From contig NZ_CP117880.1 of the NCBI RefSeq assembly GCF_028736175.1, forward strand, positions 186,001 to 250,000: a DNA stretch of 64,000 nucleotides. The letters run 5' to 3'. Positions 43,724 through 53,363 of this stretch are shown here, in pieces (position 1 is the first letter of the stretch; every line of letters starts with the position of its first letter). The stretch comes from Sphingobacterium oryzagri (GTDB lineage Bacteria; Bacteroidota; Bacteroidia; Sphingobacteriales; Sphingobacteriaceae). The translations under genes and the position numbers were made by a program. The notes below the pieces were generated by a model, which saw only the letters and a program-made list of their open reading frames with translations, was not told where the DNA came from and did no database searches.

Positions 43724-43732
43724 TTACTCATT
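43710..43732 (+). promoter_or_regulatory. palindromic operator over the regulator's promoter
   Basis: AATGAGTA (43710-43717), seven bases, TACTCATT (43725-43732): a perfect eight-base inverted repeat that contains the -7 box. A dimer bound here would block transcription. The gene directly downstream encodes a winged-helix protein, so self-control is likely. Confidence 0.6.
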
Positions 43733-43742
43733 ATAATCGTAG

Positions 43743-44252
43743 ATGCTGGATTCGATAATTACCTCTAAAACGCGGTTAAAGCTGTTGGTTAAATTCTTTG
43801 TTTCGGCAACGAACAGTGGGCATTTGCGCGGTTTGGCCGGTGAGTTTGAAGAGTCTACCAACGCCATTCGTAAAGAATTAAATCAGCTTACTGATGCGGG
43901 TTACTTAAACAAACAGCAAGCACAAAACAAAGTTGTCTATAAAGCCAATACCAGTCATCCTTTGTTCAATAGTTTGCAAAGTTTAATACGTTCTTATCTG
44001 GGGTTGGATCAAATTGTAGAGTATTTGTTGGAGCGCACCGGGAAAGTGCAGGAAATAAGTTTGGTAGGTGATTATGCAGCAGGCATTGACTCTGGTATCA
44101 TTGAAGTTAGTTTACGAGGGCAGGAATTGGACGAGGCCTATGTATTGCAAGCGGCTGATAAAATGGCGGAAATTTTAGGGAAGAAAATTAAGATGCACAT
44201 TAACTCGACTAATCACCCAACAGCTGAAATTGTTTTGTATCGTGAAGGATAA
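43743..44252 (+). CDS. winged-helix transcriptional regulator with nucleotidyltransferase-like C-terminus
   Basis: 169 residues. Residues 1-75 form a winged helix (MLDSIITSKTRLKLLVKFFV, EFEESTNAIRKELNQLTDAG, KANTSHPLFNSLQSLI). Residues 95-169 (VQEISLVGDYAAGIDSGIIE, SLRGQELDE) look like the MNT nucleotidyltransferase fold seen behind such regulators, where GSY-type motifs are replaced and activity is probably lost. It sits at the head of a gene group that runs into the rfb genes and is preceded by a palindrome in its own promoter. Confidence 0.78.
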   Translation: MLDSIITSKTRLKLLVKFFVSATNSGHLRGLAGEFEESTNAIRKELNQLTDAGYLNKQQAQNKVVYKANTSHPLFNSLQSLIRSYLGLDQIVEYLLERTGKVQEISLVGDYAAGIDSGIIEVSLRGQELDEAYVLQAADKMAEILGKKIKMHINSTNHPTAEIVLYREG

Positions 44253-44259
44253 GGTAAAA

Positions 44260-44745
44260 ATGGGTAATATGCGTAATTCGAAACAGCATAATCGTAGAGA
44301 TTTAGGAAGCGAAAAAGTTATTGGTATCACCTTTTCAAGTTTTGATTTGTTACATGCCGGGCATGTGATGATGCTTGCCGAGGCTAAACAGCAATGTGAT
44401 TATTTGATCTGCGGTTTGCAGATCGATCCCACATTAGATCGACCAGAAAAAAATAGACCGGTGCAAACCGTTGTGGAGCGCTATGTACAGTTACAAGGTT
44501 GCCAATATGTGGATAAAATAGTACCTTATTCTACGGAGCAGGATTTGGAAGATATATTGCGTAGCTTTAAGCTTGATGTGCGTGTTGTCGGTGATGAATA
44601 TAAGGATAAAAATTTTACAGGCCGGGCGTATTGCGAGGAGAAGGGTATAAGGCTTTATTTCAATAGTCGCGATCACCGTTTTTCCAGTTCGGGTTTGCGT
44701 AAGATTGTAGCTGCTAGCGAAACCGAGCGCAGTATGCATAAATAA
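44260..44745 (+). CDS. cytidylyltransferase-like (adenylyl/cytidylyltransferase family) protein
   Basis: 161 residues from the ATG at 44260. Nucleotidyltransferase alpha/beta phosphodiesterase fold: FSSFDLLHAGHVMMLAEAK contains the HxGH motif (H32, H35), and HRFSSSGLRKIV corresponds to the ISSTxLR-type motif. The closest families are glycerol-3-phosphate cytidylyltransferase and the RfaE/HldE C-terminal domain, which activate small phosphates with CTP or ATP. Its position before rfbB suggests it activates a decoration for the glycan. Upstream starts at 44230 would overlap the regulator. Confidence 0.82.
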   Translation: MGNMRNSKQHNRRDLGSEKVIGITFSSFDLLHAGHVMMLAEAKQQCDYLICGLQIDPTLDRPEKNRPVQTVVERYVQLQGCQYVDKIVPYSTEQDLEDILRSFKLDVRVVGDEYKDKNFTGRAYCEEKGIRLYFNSRDHRFSSSGLRKIVAASETERSMHK

Positions 44746-44778
44746 CAGAGTATAAATGAAATTAGGTTATATAAAAGT

Positions 44779-45831
44779 ATGAATAAAACCATTTTAATTA
44801 CCGGAGGAGCAGGTTTTATTGGCTCGCATGTCGTTCGGAAATTCGTTTCAGACTATCCGGACTACCAGATTATCAATTTAGATGCCCTGACGTACGCTGG
44901 GAATCTGGAAAACTTGAAAGATATTGAGGGTTTTCCCAATTACACCTTTGTAAAAGCGGATATCACTGACGCGGCGCATATTTTGGAGATCTTTAAAGAG
45001 TATCAGCCCGATGGTGTTATTCACCTGGCGGCAGAATCACATGTCGATCGTTCCATCACCAATCCCACCGCTTTTGTGATGACCAATGTTATCGGAACGG
45101 TAAACCTGCTGAATGCAGCGAAGGAAATTTGGAAAGACAATTATGAGGGCAAACGTTTCCACCATGTGTCTACGGATGAAGTGTTTGGTGCGCTCGGTGA
45201 GACCGGACTTTTTACCGAAGAAACGAAGTATGATCCGCATTCCCCTTATTCAGCATCCAAAGCGTCTTCCGATCATTTTGTTCGGGCGTATCATGATACC
45301 TATGGCTTGCCTATTGTATTGACGAATTGTTCCAATAATTACGGACCAAATCACTTTCCTGAAAAATTGATTCCACTTTGCATTCATAATATACTCAATG
45401 AAAAGCCTTTGCCTATTTATGGTGATGGTAAATACACGCGCGATTGGTTATTTGTTGTTGATCATGCAAAAGCGATTGATTTAGTCTTCCATCAGGGGAA
45501 AAATGGAGATTGTTACAATGTAGGCGGCTTTAACGAGTGGCAAAATATCGATTTAGTTAGCGAGTTGTGCAAGCAGATGGATGAGAAGTTAGGCCGTGCA
45601 GCAGGCACTTCCGCAAAACTGATCACGTATGTAAAAGATCGTCCGGGTCACGACCTCCGCTATGCGATCGATGCTACCAAAATCAATCAGGAATTGGGTT
45701 ATCAGCCATCGGTTACGTTTGAAGAAGGACTATCTATTACGATTGATTGGTTTTTAAAGAATGAAGACTGGTTGAACAATGTGACTTCCGGCGATTATCA
45801 AAAATATTACGATAAGCAATACGAAGGTTAA
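44779..45831 (+). CDS. rfbB: dTDP-glucose 4,6-dehydratase RfbB/RmlB
   Basis: 350 residues. Rossmann GGAGFIGSHVV, HLAAESHVDRSITNP, HVSTDEVFGALG, YSASKASSDHFVRAY (catalytic Tyr-x3-Lys), NCSNNYGPNHFPEKLIPL. Second step of dTDP-L-rhamnose synthesis. rfbC overlaps its stop by one base, and rfbD and rfbA follow, in the order B-C-D-A. Confidence 0.97.
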   Translation: MNKTILITGGAGFIGSHVVRKFVSDYPDYQIINLDALTYAGNLENLKDIEGFPNYTFVKADITDAAHILEIFKEYQPDGVIHLAAESHVDRSITNPTAFVMTNVIGTVNLLNAAKEIWKDNYEGKRFHHVSTDEVFGALGETGLFTEETKYDPHSPYSASKASSDHFVRAYHDTYGLPIVLTNCSNNYGPNHFPEKLIPLCIHNILNEKPLPIYGDGKYTRDWLFVVDHAKAIDLVFHQGKNGDCYNVGGFNEWQNIDLVSELCKQMDEKLGRAAGTSAKLITYVKDRPGHDLRYAIDATKINQELGYQPSVTFEEGLSITIDWFLKNEDWLNNVTSGDYQKYYDKQYEG

Positions 45832-46379
45832 TGAAAGCGACAGAAACAAAATTAAAAGGCTGTTTTATTTTGGAGCCAACCAAATTTGGCGATAGCCGTG
45901 GTTATTTTTTTGAAAGTTTTAATGAGCAGACTTTTAATAAACTTACCGGTACAGAGACGCACTTTGTCCAGGATAATCAATCCTATTCCACGCGAGGTGT
46001 TTTACGCGGATTACATGCGCAAGCTGGCGAACATGCACAAGCAAAATTGGTACGTGTATTAGAAGGTAAAGTAATCGATGTTGCGGTTGATGCAAGGCCC
46101 GGTTCAGAAACTTTCGGGCAACATGTCGCTGTAGAGCTCTCTGCTGAAAATAACGTGCAGTTATTTGTGCCTCGAGGTTTTCTACATGGTTTTGTTGTGC
46201 TGAGCGACACGGCTACCTTCTTTTACAAGTGTGATAACTTCTATAATAAAGCGGCGGAATGTGGGGTTAAATTTGACGATCCAGAATTGGGCATTGACTG
46301 GGGCATGAGCGCCGACGAATTGATCATTTCCGATAAAGATCAGGTTTTGCCTACTTTTAGCGAAGTTTTTAATAAGTAA
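45831..46379 (+). CDS. rfbC: dTDP-4-dehydrorhamnose 3,5-epimerase RfbC/RmlC
   Basis: 182 residues, standard length. Cupin fold: FGDSRGYFFESFNEQTF, FVQDNQSYSTRGVLRGLHAQ (catalytic His), LVRVLEGKVIDVAVDARPGS and FVPRGFLHGFVVLS. Converts the 4-keto-6-deoxyglucose intermediate to the L-configuration. TAATG overlap with rfbB. One small oddity: LHAQAGEHAQAKLV in place of the usual LHYQ-PxAQ(A)KLV. Confidence 0.96.
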   Translation: MKATETKLKGCFILEPTKFGDSRGYFFESFNEQTFNKLTGTETHFVQDNQSYSTRGVLRGLHAQAGEHAQAKLVRVLEGKVIDVAVDARPGSETFGQHVAVELSAENNVQLFVPRGFLHGFVVLSDTATFFYKCDNFYNKAAECGVKFDDPELGIDWGMSADELIISDKDQVLPTFSEVFNK

Positions 46380-46392
46380 CAGTCCATAAACC

Positions 46393-47241
46393 ATGAAAAT
46401 ACTTATTACGGGCGCAAGCGGCCAATTAGGGTCTGAATTAAAAGATGCTTTTGACGGAGATTCCAAGCACGAATTCTTCTTTTTAGACCGGAAGCAATTG
46501 CCTTTGGATCAGACTATGCTTATTCAAGATGTTTTAGGCATGTACCAGCCAGATTTAATTATTCACGCTGGTGCGTATACTGCGGTTGACAAGGCGGAGT
46601 CTGAGCCCGTTGTTGCAGATCAGGTAAATCACTTAGCATCGGAAGAGATTGCGCAGTATTGTCGATTGCACGATATAAAACTGATCGCCATATCAACCGA
46701 TTATGTTTTTGATGGCACTTCGGCCAGCCCGTTGAAGGAAGATGCGGCGGTGGCGCCTATCAATGTTTACGGAGAAACAAAATTAGCTGGCGAGTTGGCC
46801 ATCCAGAAATGGGCGCCACACTATATTATTATCCGGACTTCTTGGGTCTATTCTACCTATGGCGGCAATTTTGTGAAAACGATGATGCGATTGATGACCG
46901 AGCGCGACGAGATTTCGGTTATCGCCGATCAAATTGGTTCGCCGACTTACGCGTTTGATTTAGCGCGGGCGATTTTGCAAATCGTTCAGTCCGACAATTG
47001 GGTGAATGGCATTTACAACTTTAGCAACGAAGGTGAAATTTCCTGGTATGACTTTGCTGTCGCTATTCGCGAGATAAAAGGATTGCATTGTAAAATCAAT
47101 GCCATCCCTACGGAACAATATCCAACACCTGCCAAAAGACCTAAATATTCCCTGCTTGATAAAGGTAAAATTAAAGCTGAATTTGCTGTCGTCGTTCCGG
47201 CATGGAAAGGCAGTTTGCAGGAGATGTTAGATAAGCTTTAA
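46393..47241 (+). CDS. rfbD: dTDP-4-dehydrorhamnose reductase RfbD/RmlD
   Basis: 282 residues. GASGQLGSELKDA, HAGAYTAVDKAESEP, STDYVFDGTSASP, NVYGETKLAGE (Tyr-x3-Lys) and RTSWVYSTYGGNFVKTMMRL. Last step making dTDP-L-rhamnose with NADPH. It starts 13 bases after rfbC. Confidence 0.96.
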   Translation: MKILITGASGQLGSELKDAFDGDSKHEFFFLDRKQLPLDQTMLIQDVLGMYQPDLIIHAGAYTAVDKAESEPVVADQVNHLASEEIAQYCRLHDIKLIAISTDYVFDGTSASPLKEDAAVAPINVYGETKLAGELAIQKWAPHYIIIRTSWVYSTYGGNFVKTMMRLMTERDEISVIADQIGSPTYAFDLARAILQIVQSDNWVNGIYNFSNEGEISWYDFAVAIREIKGLHCKINAIPTEQYPTPAKRPKYSLLDKGKIKAEFAVVVPAWKGSLQEMLDKL

Positions 47242-47277
47242 GATAAAAATGTAACGTTTTAATTAGATAATAGACGA

Positions 47278-48138
47278 ATGAAAGGAATTATACTGGCCGG
47301 CGGTTCCGGCACCCGTTTACACCCACTAACCTTAGCTGTTTCCAAGCAGCTGATGCCGGTTTACGACAAGCCGATGATTTATTATCCGTTGTCAACATTA
47401 ATGTTGGCTGGAATTAATGAGATTTTAATCATCTCGACCCCGCAAGACTTGCCGAATTTTGAAAAGTTGTTAGGCGATGGTTCGCAGATAGGCTGTAAAT
47501 TTTCTTACAAAGTGCAGCCGTCACCAGATGGTCTTGCCCAGGCATTTATCCTCGGAGAAGAGTTTATTGGCGACGACAAGGTTGCGCTTATTTTGGGTGA
47601 TAATATTTTTTACGGTTCCGGCATGTCTAAATTGTTACAATCTTGTGCTGATCCAGATGGCGGTGTTGTATTTGCTTATCAAGTTCATGACCCGGAACGT
47701 TATGGCGTCGTGGAATTTGACAAGGATAAAAACGTCGTGTCGATTGAAGAAAAGCCACAAGAACCAAAATCAAACTATGCAGTTCCTGGCTTATATTTCT
47801 ATGATAATGAGGTGGTGGAGATTGCTAAAAATATTAAACCATCCCACCGTGGTGAGTTGGAAATTACCGATGTTAATAAAGTTTATCTAGAAAGAGGAAA
47901 GCTGAAGGTTGGTGTTTTTGATCGGGGGACGGCTTGGTTAGATACCGGGACTATTCAATCATTGATGCAGGCCGGTCAGTTCGTACAGGTTATTGAAGAG
48001 CGTCAAGGCATGAAGATCGGTGCTATAGAAGAAATTGCTTATCGGATGGGATGGATTGATAAGACACAATTGACTGCTATTGCGGAACCATTACGGAAGA
48101 GCGGATATGGTGAATATTTGATGAATGTACAAAAATAA
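47278..48138 (+). CDS. rfbA: glucose-1-phosphate thymidylyltransferase RfbA/RmlA
   Basis: 286 residues. [20 protein letters not shown] at the N-terminus with [53 protein letters not shown] and AWLDTGT, all conserved. First step of dTDP-rhamnose synthesis, making dTDP-glucose. The flippase gene begins inside its last codons (14-base overlap). Confidence 0.97.
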   Translation: MKGIILAGGSGTRLHPLTLAVSKQLMPVYDKPMIYYPLSTLMLAGINEILIISTPQDLPNFEKLLGDGSQIGCKFSYKVQPSPDGLAQAFILGEEFIGDDKVALILGDNIFYGSGMSKLLQSCADPDGGVVFAYQVHDPERYGVVEFDKDKNVVSIEEKPQEPKSNYAVPGLYFYDNEVVEIAKNIKPSHRGELEITDVNKVYLERGKLKVGVFDRGTAWLDTGTIQSLMQAGQFVQVIEERQGMKIGAIEEIAYRMGWIDKTQLTAIAEPLRKSGYGEYLMNVQK

Positions 48139-49489
48139 TTTGTTTAGTCGGTTAGCTACGAAGTTAAAAGGGGGGGACAAGCGGTCCAAAATAGCACAGA
48201 GAAATATATTTTATTCTGTTTTTATTAAGGGCTTTGGGATTTTGACTTCTCTGGCACTCGTGCCTCTCACCCTAGGTTTTTTGAACGCGAAAGAATATGG
48301 AATATGGCTTACGCTAAATTCCATATTGCTGTGGATTAATAATTTTGACATAGGGCTAGGAAATGGTCTGCGAAATAAATTAGCGGAATGTCTGGCTGTG
48401 GACGACTACGCTACGGCAAAGAAGTACGTATCGACTGGATATGTTATTATTTCGCTGGTTGTAGGTGTTATTTTTTTTCTGTTTCTGATTTTAAATAATT
48501 TCCTTGACTGGTATAGCATTTTAAATGTTCAAGCTTTTGAGGTTCCGAATTTGGCTTCTATAGTTACGATATCGTTTACTCTTTTTTGCGTAAACTTTGT
48601 ATTAAAGCTAGTTGGCAATGTTTTGCTTGCTATGCAAAAAACCGCTGTTGACAACCTATTAATAATGATGGGTCAAGTTATATCTTTGGTTTGCATATAC
48701 ATCTTAACCAAGACTACACATGGTGATTTGTTTAAAGTTGCCTTCGTGTATTCTATGGCTCCCGTTGTCGTGCATGCCATCAGCTACCCATTTGTTTTTA
48801 GCGGGAAATTCAGGATTATCGCACCTAATATCCTATATTTTCGTAAAGAGTATGTTCGGCAACTAATAGGTATCGGTACGCAGTTCTTTGTTTTACAAAT
48901 TGCAGGCGTGATTATTTTTTCTACAGCAAATGTGTTGATTTCAAATATGTTCGGTCCAGATTCGGTTACAGTCTATAATATTGCTTTTCGCTATTACAAT
49001 GTCGTACTCATTGTTTTTTCCATTGTTTTAGCACCTATATGGTCCGCTACTACAGATGCATATATAAACAAGGACTTTGATTGGATAAAGCGTAGTATGA
49101 AAAAAGTGAAGTATCTGCTTTGCCTAACTTTTTTTGGCATCGTCATCATGACTTTTTTATCTAATATAGCCTATAAACTTTGGGTTGGTAAAAGTGTTCT
49201 CGTTCCAAATGAAATGTCTGCTTTAATGGGCCTATATACCTTTGTGCTGGTTTCAAGTTTGAGCGTCTCCTCATTTTTAAACGGTATTGGTAAGCTTCGT
49301 ATACAAATGTTGAATATTGTAATATGCGCTATTATTTTCATTCCGCTTGTTTATCTTTTAACTCGGTATATAGGCATATATGGTATTTTGCTCTCTTTGT
49401 CGTTAGTAAACTTGTCAGGACTTATATTAAACATCATTCAATTCAACAAGTTGATGGGGCATCGAGCTGTTGGACTCTGGAATAAATAA
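48125..49489 (+). CDS. Wzx-like polysaccharide flippase
   Basis: 454 residues with about 12-14 membrane spans and no signal peptide. [20 protein letters not shown] and [20 protein letters not shown] at the N-terminus fit the polysaccharide_synt/MOP flippase family. It moves lipid-linked repeat units across the inner membrane. From here the DNA becomes clearly richer in A+T. The start codon lies inside rfbA, suggesting translational coupling. Confidence 0.88.
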   Translation: MYKNNLFSRLATKLKGGDKRSKIAQRNIFYSVFIKGFGILTSLALVPLTLGFLNAKEYGIWLTLNSILLWINNFDIGLGNGLRNKLAECLAVDDYATAKKYVSTGYVIISLVVGVIFFLFLILNNFLDWYSILNVQAFEVPNLASIVTISFTLFCVNFVLKLVGNVLLAMQKTAVDNLLIMMGQVISLVCIYILTKTTHGDLFKVAFVYSMAPVVVHAISYPFVFSGKFRIIAPNILYFRKEYVRQLIGIGTQFFVLQIAGVIIFSTANVLISNMFGPDSVTVYNIAFRYYNVVLIVFSIVLAPIWSATTDAYINKDFDWIKRSMKKVKYLLCLTFFGIVIMTFLSNIAYKLWVGKSVLVPNEMSALMGLYTFVLVSSLSVSSFLNGIGKLRIQMLNIVICAIIFIPLVYLLTRYIGIYGILLSLSLVNLSGLILNIIQFNKLMGHRAVGLWNK

Positions 49490-49545
49490 GCTGTCGGTTC
49501 GTAAAGTATTAATGTATATAACGTGGGAAATGTTAAAGTATAGTG

Positions 49546-50688
49546 ATGAAAGAAATTAACATATTTAGTTTTGGTGATTCCAAGTTACCTCGAACCTGGT
49601 CGAATGTTCCATATTTATTATCCAAAACTTTGGAAGAAAAAGGGTATAAAATTAACCGGTTGGATATTAATCCTAACAGATATTTGCAGTACATATATAA
49701 TCGTTTTATATATCCTATTACCAAATTAAGAAGGAAAGATAATGTTTACTTATATGAGCGTACCTATATAAATTATTTGCTTACTTATTTACGTATCTAT
49801 ATATTCAACAAGCGTTATTCAAATGCGGACTTAAACATTACAACAAATTTCAGTTTTTATAATAGGTTTTCAGAAAAGCCAAATATTCTTTTATGTGATT
49901 GGGATCTAAACATCGGGATTAGAGATTTTCTCTCAAGAGATCCTTATCCCATGGAGCTTAAGGCTATTCAACGACAGAAGAACGTTATTGAAAAGAGCGA
50001 TCTTGTCATTTCTTTGTTTCCCAAGGCAGCGCAAAAGATGCGAAAAACTTACGAGAATCAGCATATATACCATCTTGGAACGAATGTTATCAATTCACTC
50101 TACGAGGGACAATTAAATGAAGAAGAAATTATAGCTAAGAAAAAACAGTCATTCGAGTTTTTATTCGTAGGTAGTAAAAACTATATTCAAGGAGCTAAAT
50201 TGTTAGTGGAAGCTGCATCGCTACTAACGGCGGTTTATCCAGATATTCGTGTAAACATCGTAGGAATTTCCGAAGATGATTTTCCTTTGAAGTATAATTT
50301 TGTCAAGTTATATGGTTATTTGGATAAAAATGATCGGTCAGATAGAGCTGTGTATTACGATCTTATGCTAAAAGCCAGGATATTTATCAATCCCACAAAA
50401 ACTTGGGGCGGATATTCCTCGACAATCGAAGCAATGTATTTTTATAATCCTATAATAATCTCACCTTATGGCGAGTTTACGGAGGAGTTTGGGGATGAAA
50501 TTTCTTTTGGAAAATACTGTCACGATTTCAGTGTAGAATACTTGGTAGGATGCATACGCGATATAGTGGATAGTGATAGCTACCTGACTATGTGTTCCAA
50601 TGCACATTCCGTGGTTGAAAATTATACTTGGGATAATTACGTAGACAAAATTTTGGAAAAATTGTACAGCAATACAAGTCATCAATGA
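49546..50688 (+). CDS. glycosyltransferase, GT4-like (GT-B fold)
   Basis: 380 residues from the ATG at 49546 (a GTG three bases earlier is also possible). The C-terminal half has the GT-B nucleotide-sugar side: FLFVGSKNYIQGAKLLVEAA, YGYLDKNDRSDRAVYYDLML and NPTKTWGGYSSTIEAMYFYN with the E-x7-E-like region. The N-terminal half is poorly conserved. Cytoplasmic, adds one sugar to the repeat unit; specificity unknown. Its stop overlaps the next start (ATGA). Confidence 0.78.
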   Translation: MKEINIFSFGDSKLPRTWSNVPYLLSKTLEEKGYKINRLDINPNRYLQYIYNRFIYPITKLRRKDNVYLYERTYINYLLTYLRIYIFNKRYSNADLNITTNFSFYNRFSEKPNILLCDWDLNIGIRDFLSRDPYPMELKAIQRQKNVIEKSDLVISLFPKAAQKMRKTYENQHIYHLGTNVINSLYEGQLNEEEIIAKKKQSFEFLFVGSKNYIQGAKLLVEAASLLTAVYPDIRVNIVGISEDDFPLKYNFVKLYGYLDKNDRSDRAVYYDLMLKARIFINPTKTWGGYSSTIEAMYFYNPIIISPYGEFTEEFGDEISFGKYCHDFSVEYLVGCIRDIVDSDSYLTMCSNAHSVVENYTWDNYVDKILEKLYSNTSHQ

Positions 50689-51557
50689 TTTCTATAATTA
50701 TATCATCATACAACGACGATCTATTTGAACAGGTCTGCGATAGTATTGAAACGACTATTGGTAGTGTCTACGAAATTGTAAAGATCTCCAATAAAGGAAA
50801 ATTTGGCATCACCACTGCCTATAACTTAGGAGTGCAGAGAGCTAAATTTGATATTTTAGTTTTTTGCCATGAAGATGTCTTATTTCATACAGCAAATTGG
50901 GGACTAAAATTAATTGAAAAGTTTTCCATTAACAAAAAATTAGGTTTAGCAGGATTTGCTGGATCAAGATATAAGCCGTTTAATATTTCCGGTTGGTTTA
51001 TCGATGATCCTGATATATTGGTTTACAATATGTTTGAGAGTAATTATAAACAACCTACGGTAGATAAGAGGTTAATTAATAATATCACAGAAGATACATT
51101 TGTCTCATGTATAGATGGCTTTTTCATGGCCAGTACCAAATCCGTTATGAATGGTTGCCTGTTCGATGAAAAGCTTTTGGAGGGGTATCACGGTTATGAT
51201 TTGGATATTTCTTTGTGCATCGGGCAACGATTTGATATTATGGTAATTGGCGACATTTCGATAGAGCACAGATCGTATGGTAAGATTGACGGAAATTGGG
51301 TAACAGATATAATAAAAGTAAATCAGAAATGGCAAGCCTCTTTACCGAGAGCCACGCGACCATTTGAAGACAAAGAACGGTACGAATATTTAGCACTGTC
51401 GACAATGCTAACCGAATCGAGAGGTGATTTCAAAAGTTTCCGGAAATTAGGAAAATTTGTTTTTTCTGCATATCAATTTCAAAACATAGGCGTCAAGTAT
51501 CTTAGTAGATTAGTCGCCAAATATTTTATGATAGCTAGTAAACTATTTTTTAGATGA
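50685..51557 (+). CDS. glycosyltransferase, StrF-type GT2
   Basis: 290 residues. MISIIISSYNDDLFEQVCDS and ISNKGKFGITTAYNLGVQRA, then LVFCHEDVLFH (acidic donor-binding motif HED) and WGLKLIEKF. Resembles the StrF-like branch (Glyco_tranf_2_5), which is often found in Bacteroidota polysaccharide loci. Overlaps the genes on both sides by four bases, so all are translated together. Sugar not known. Confidence 0.78.
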   Translation: MISIIISSYNDDLFEQVCDSIETTIGSVYEIVKISNKGKFGITTAYNLGVQRAKFDILVFCHEDVLFHTANWGLKLIEKFSINKKLGLAGFAGSRYKPFNISGWFIDDPDILVYNMFESNYKQPTVDKRLINNITEDTFVSCIDGFFMASTKSVMNGCLFDEKLLEGYHGYDLDISLCIGQRFDIMVIGDISIEHRSYGKIDGNWVTDIIKVNQKWQASLPRATRPFEDKERYEYLALSTMLTESRGDFKSFRKLGKFVFSAYQFQNIGVKYLSRLVAKYFMIASKLFFR

Positions 51558-52462
51558 AAGTTTCTGTAATTATTATAAACTACAAGACGCCGCAGCTGAC
51601 AATCGCCTGTATCAACTCTATATATGAAAACACTACTTTTGATAAAGAGTTTGAGATTATCGTCGTTGATAATGGCTCTCATGATGACTCAATCGAGTTA
51701 ATAAGCCGAGAGTACCCATCCCTAAAACTTGTAGATAGCAAAATCAATTTAGGTTTTGGCAAAGCCAATAATCTTGCAGCAAAGTATGCGAAGGGTGATT
51801 TTTTATTTTTTATAAACTCCGATATGATATTTATCGACGACTCGATAAGAAAGTTGTATGATTTTTACATAGAGAATGAAAGCAAGCTCCAATTGGGTGT
51901 CTTGGGCTGTAAATTAGAAGACCAATTGGGCAATATAAATAACTCTGGCGGAGGTTTTCCACTAGTAAACCATGATATTCGAGAAATTTATATCGCGGTT
52001 GCAGAGCGTTTTTTAAAGCGTAATTTTGCCCCTCGTGATCCATATGATTTTAACAGGGCGTTTTTTGAAATTGATTACGTCATAGGAGCTGACATGTTTC
52101 TACGTAAACAGCTATTCGAGCGAGCCGGTGGATTTGATGATCATTATTTTATGTATTATGAAGAGTCTGATCTGCAAATGGGAATTAGAAAATTAGGATT
52201 TAAAAATTATATTTTTACCGGAACATCAATTATACATCTCGAGGGAGCGAGCTCTAAGAGTGAGGACAATGGTCGTATTTCCAATTTCAAAAGGATTACA
52301 CTTGCGGAAAGCAGAAACTATTATTTTAAGAAAAACGATAGAAATCATTATACGAAGCATATTATATTTGACATGGTCCTCAACGTTACCAGATTATTTA
52401 ATCGAAAATATTCCATACGAGAGAATATCAAATTTGTGAAACAAAACATTAAATCATATTAG
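51554..52462 (+). CDS. glycosyltransferase family 2 (rhamnosyltransferase-like)
   Basis: 302 residues. VSVIIINYKTPQLTIACINS, VVDNGSHDDSIELI, NLGFGKANNLAAKYAKGDF, FFINSDMIFID (NSD donor motif) and YVIGADMFLRKQLFERAGGF with FMYYEESDLQMGIRKLG. GT-A fold of the WcaA/RfbF type; many such enzymes move rhamnose, which fits the rfb genes upstream. Very similar in build to the next gene. Confidence 0.88.
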   Translation: MKVSVIIINYKTPQLTIACINSIYENTTFDKEFEIIVVDNGSHDDSIELISREYPSLKLVDSKINLGFGKANNLAAKYAKGDFLFFINSDMIFIDDSIRKLYDFYIENESKLQLGVLGCKLEDQLGNINNSGGGFPLVNHDIREIYIAVAERFLKRNFAPRDPYDFNRAFFEIDYVIGADMFLRKQLFERAGGFDDHYFMYYEESDLQMGIRKLGFKNYIFTGTSIIHLEGASSKSEDNGRISNFKRITLAESRNYYFKKNDRNHYTKHIIFDMVLNVTRLFNRKYSIRENIKFVKQNIKSY

Positions 52463-52466
52463 TAAG

Positions 52467-53363
52467 ATGGATTGTTCTATTATAATTGTAAACTATAATA
52501 CTAAGGAATTAACCGATGCTTGTATCAATTCGATTATACAATACTCGAAGGATATTGCTTATGAAATCATTTTAGTCGATAACAATTCGACGGACGGATC
52601 TTCGTTACTTTTCGCAGAGCGTAAGGATATCAAGTTTATAGAAGCTTCGCAAAATCTTGGATTCGGTAGAGCTAATAACTTAGGAGCCAAACAAGCAAAA
52701 GGTAAATATTTATTTTTCTTGAATTCTGACACACTTCTTTTAGAAAATTCTATAAAAGAGATGGTCGCATTTTTTGAGAATAACGGAGAGTCTTTAAAAA
52801 TTGGCGCCCTCGGATGTATTCTTGTTGATAAAAACTTGGAGTATAATGGTTGCGGAAGCTTTTTGCCCACTTGTGCGTCGGAGATTAAACGATATAAAAC
52901 TGTTATACCTTTTCTTAGAAAATTCAATAATGTCCAAGACCTTGTCAAGCCGCTTGATGTGACGTCCTTTGAGGTCGGTTATGTTATAGGAGCAGACCTT
53001 ATGATGCGGTCATCAGTTTTTAATAGCTTGGGAGGATTCGATTCCATGTTCTTTATGTATTATGAAGAGTCCGATTTACAAAAGCGGATGAAAGATATTG
53101 GTTATAAAGCTTGGATTTATACGAAAACTAAAATTATTCATTTGGAAGATGGAAGTGGTAAACAGGTTAAAAATTACAATAATAGAAAAAGGATAATTGT
53201 ACACACCAGTAAGAACCTCTACTTAAAAAAGAATGATGCTGAATCTTTTCGCAAATATGTACGTTGGGATAGGCTATTTTTAATGTTGAATCGTTTTAAT
53301 AAAAAATACACGAAAGAGGAAAACGAAGAATATATCGCTGAAATAAAAAAAACGTATTTATGA
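52467..53363 (+). CDS. glycosyltransferase family 2, paralogue of the previous gene
   Basis: 298 residues. CSIIIVNYNTKELTDACINS, LVDNNSTDGSSLLF, NLGFGRANNLGAKQAKGKYL, FFLNSDTLLLE (NSD) and YVIGADLMMRSSVFNSLGGF with FMYYEESDLQKRMKDIG. The parallel motifs with the upstream gene point to a tandem duplication followed by divergence, each copy likely forming a different linkage. Ends overlapping the next gene by four bases. Confidence 0.88.
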   Translation: MDCSIIIVNYNTKELTDACINSIIQYSKDIAYEIILVDNNSTDGSSLLFAERKDIKFIEASQNLGFGRANNLGAKQAKGKYLFFLNSDTLLLENSIKEMVAFFENNGESLKIGALGCILVDKNLEYNGCGSFLPTCASEIKRYKTVIPFLRKFNNVQDLVKPLDVTSFEVGYVIGADLMMRSSVFNSLGGFDSMFFMYYEESDLQKRMKDIGYKAWIYTKTKIIHLEDGSGKQVKNYNNRKRIIVHTSKNLYLKKNDAESFRKYVRWDRLFLMLNRFNKKYTKEENEEYIAEIKKTYL

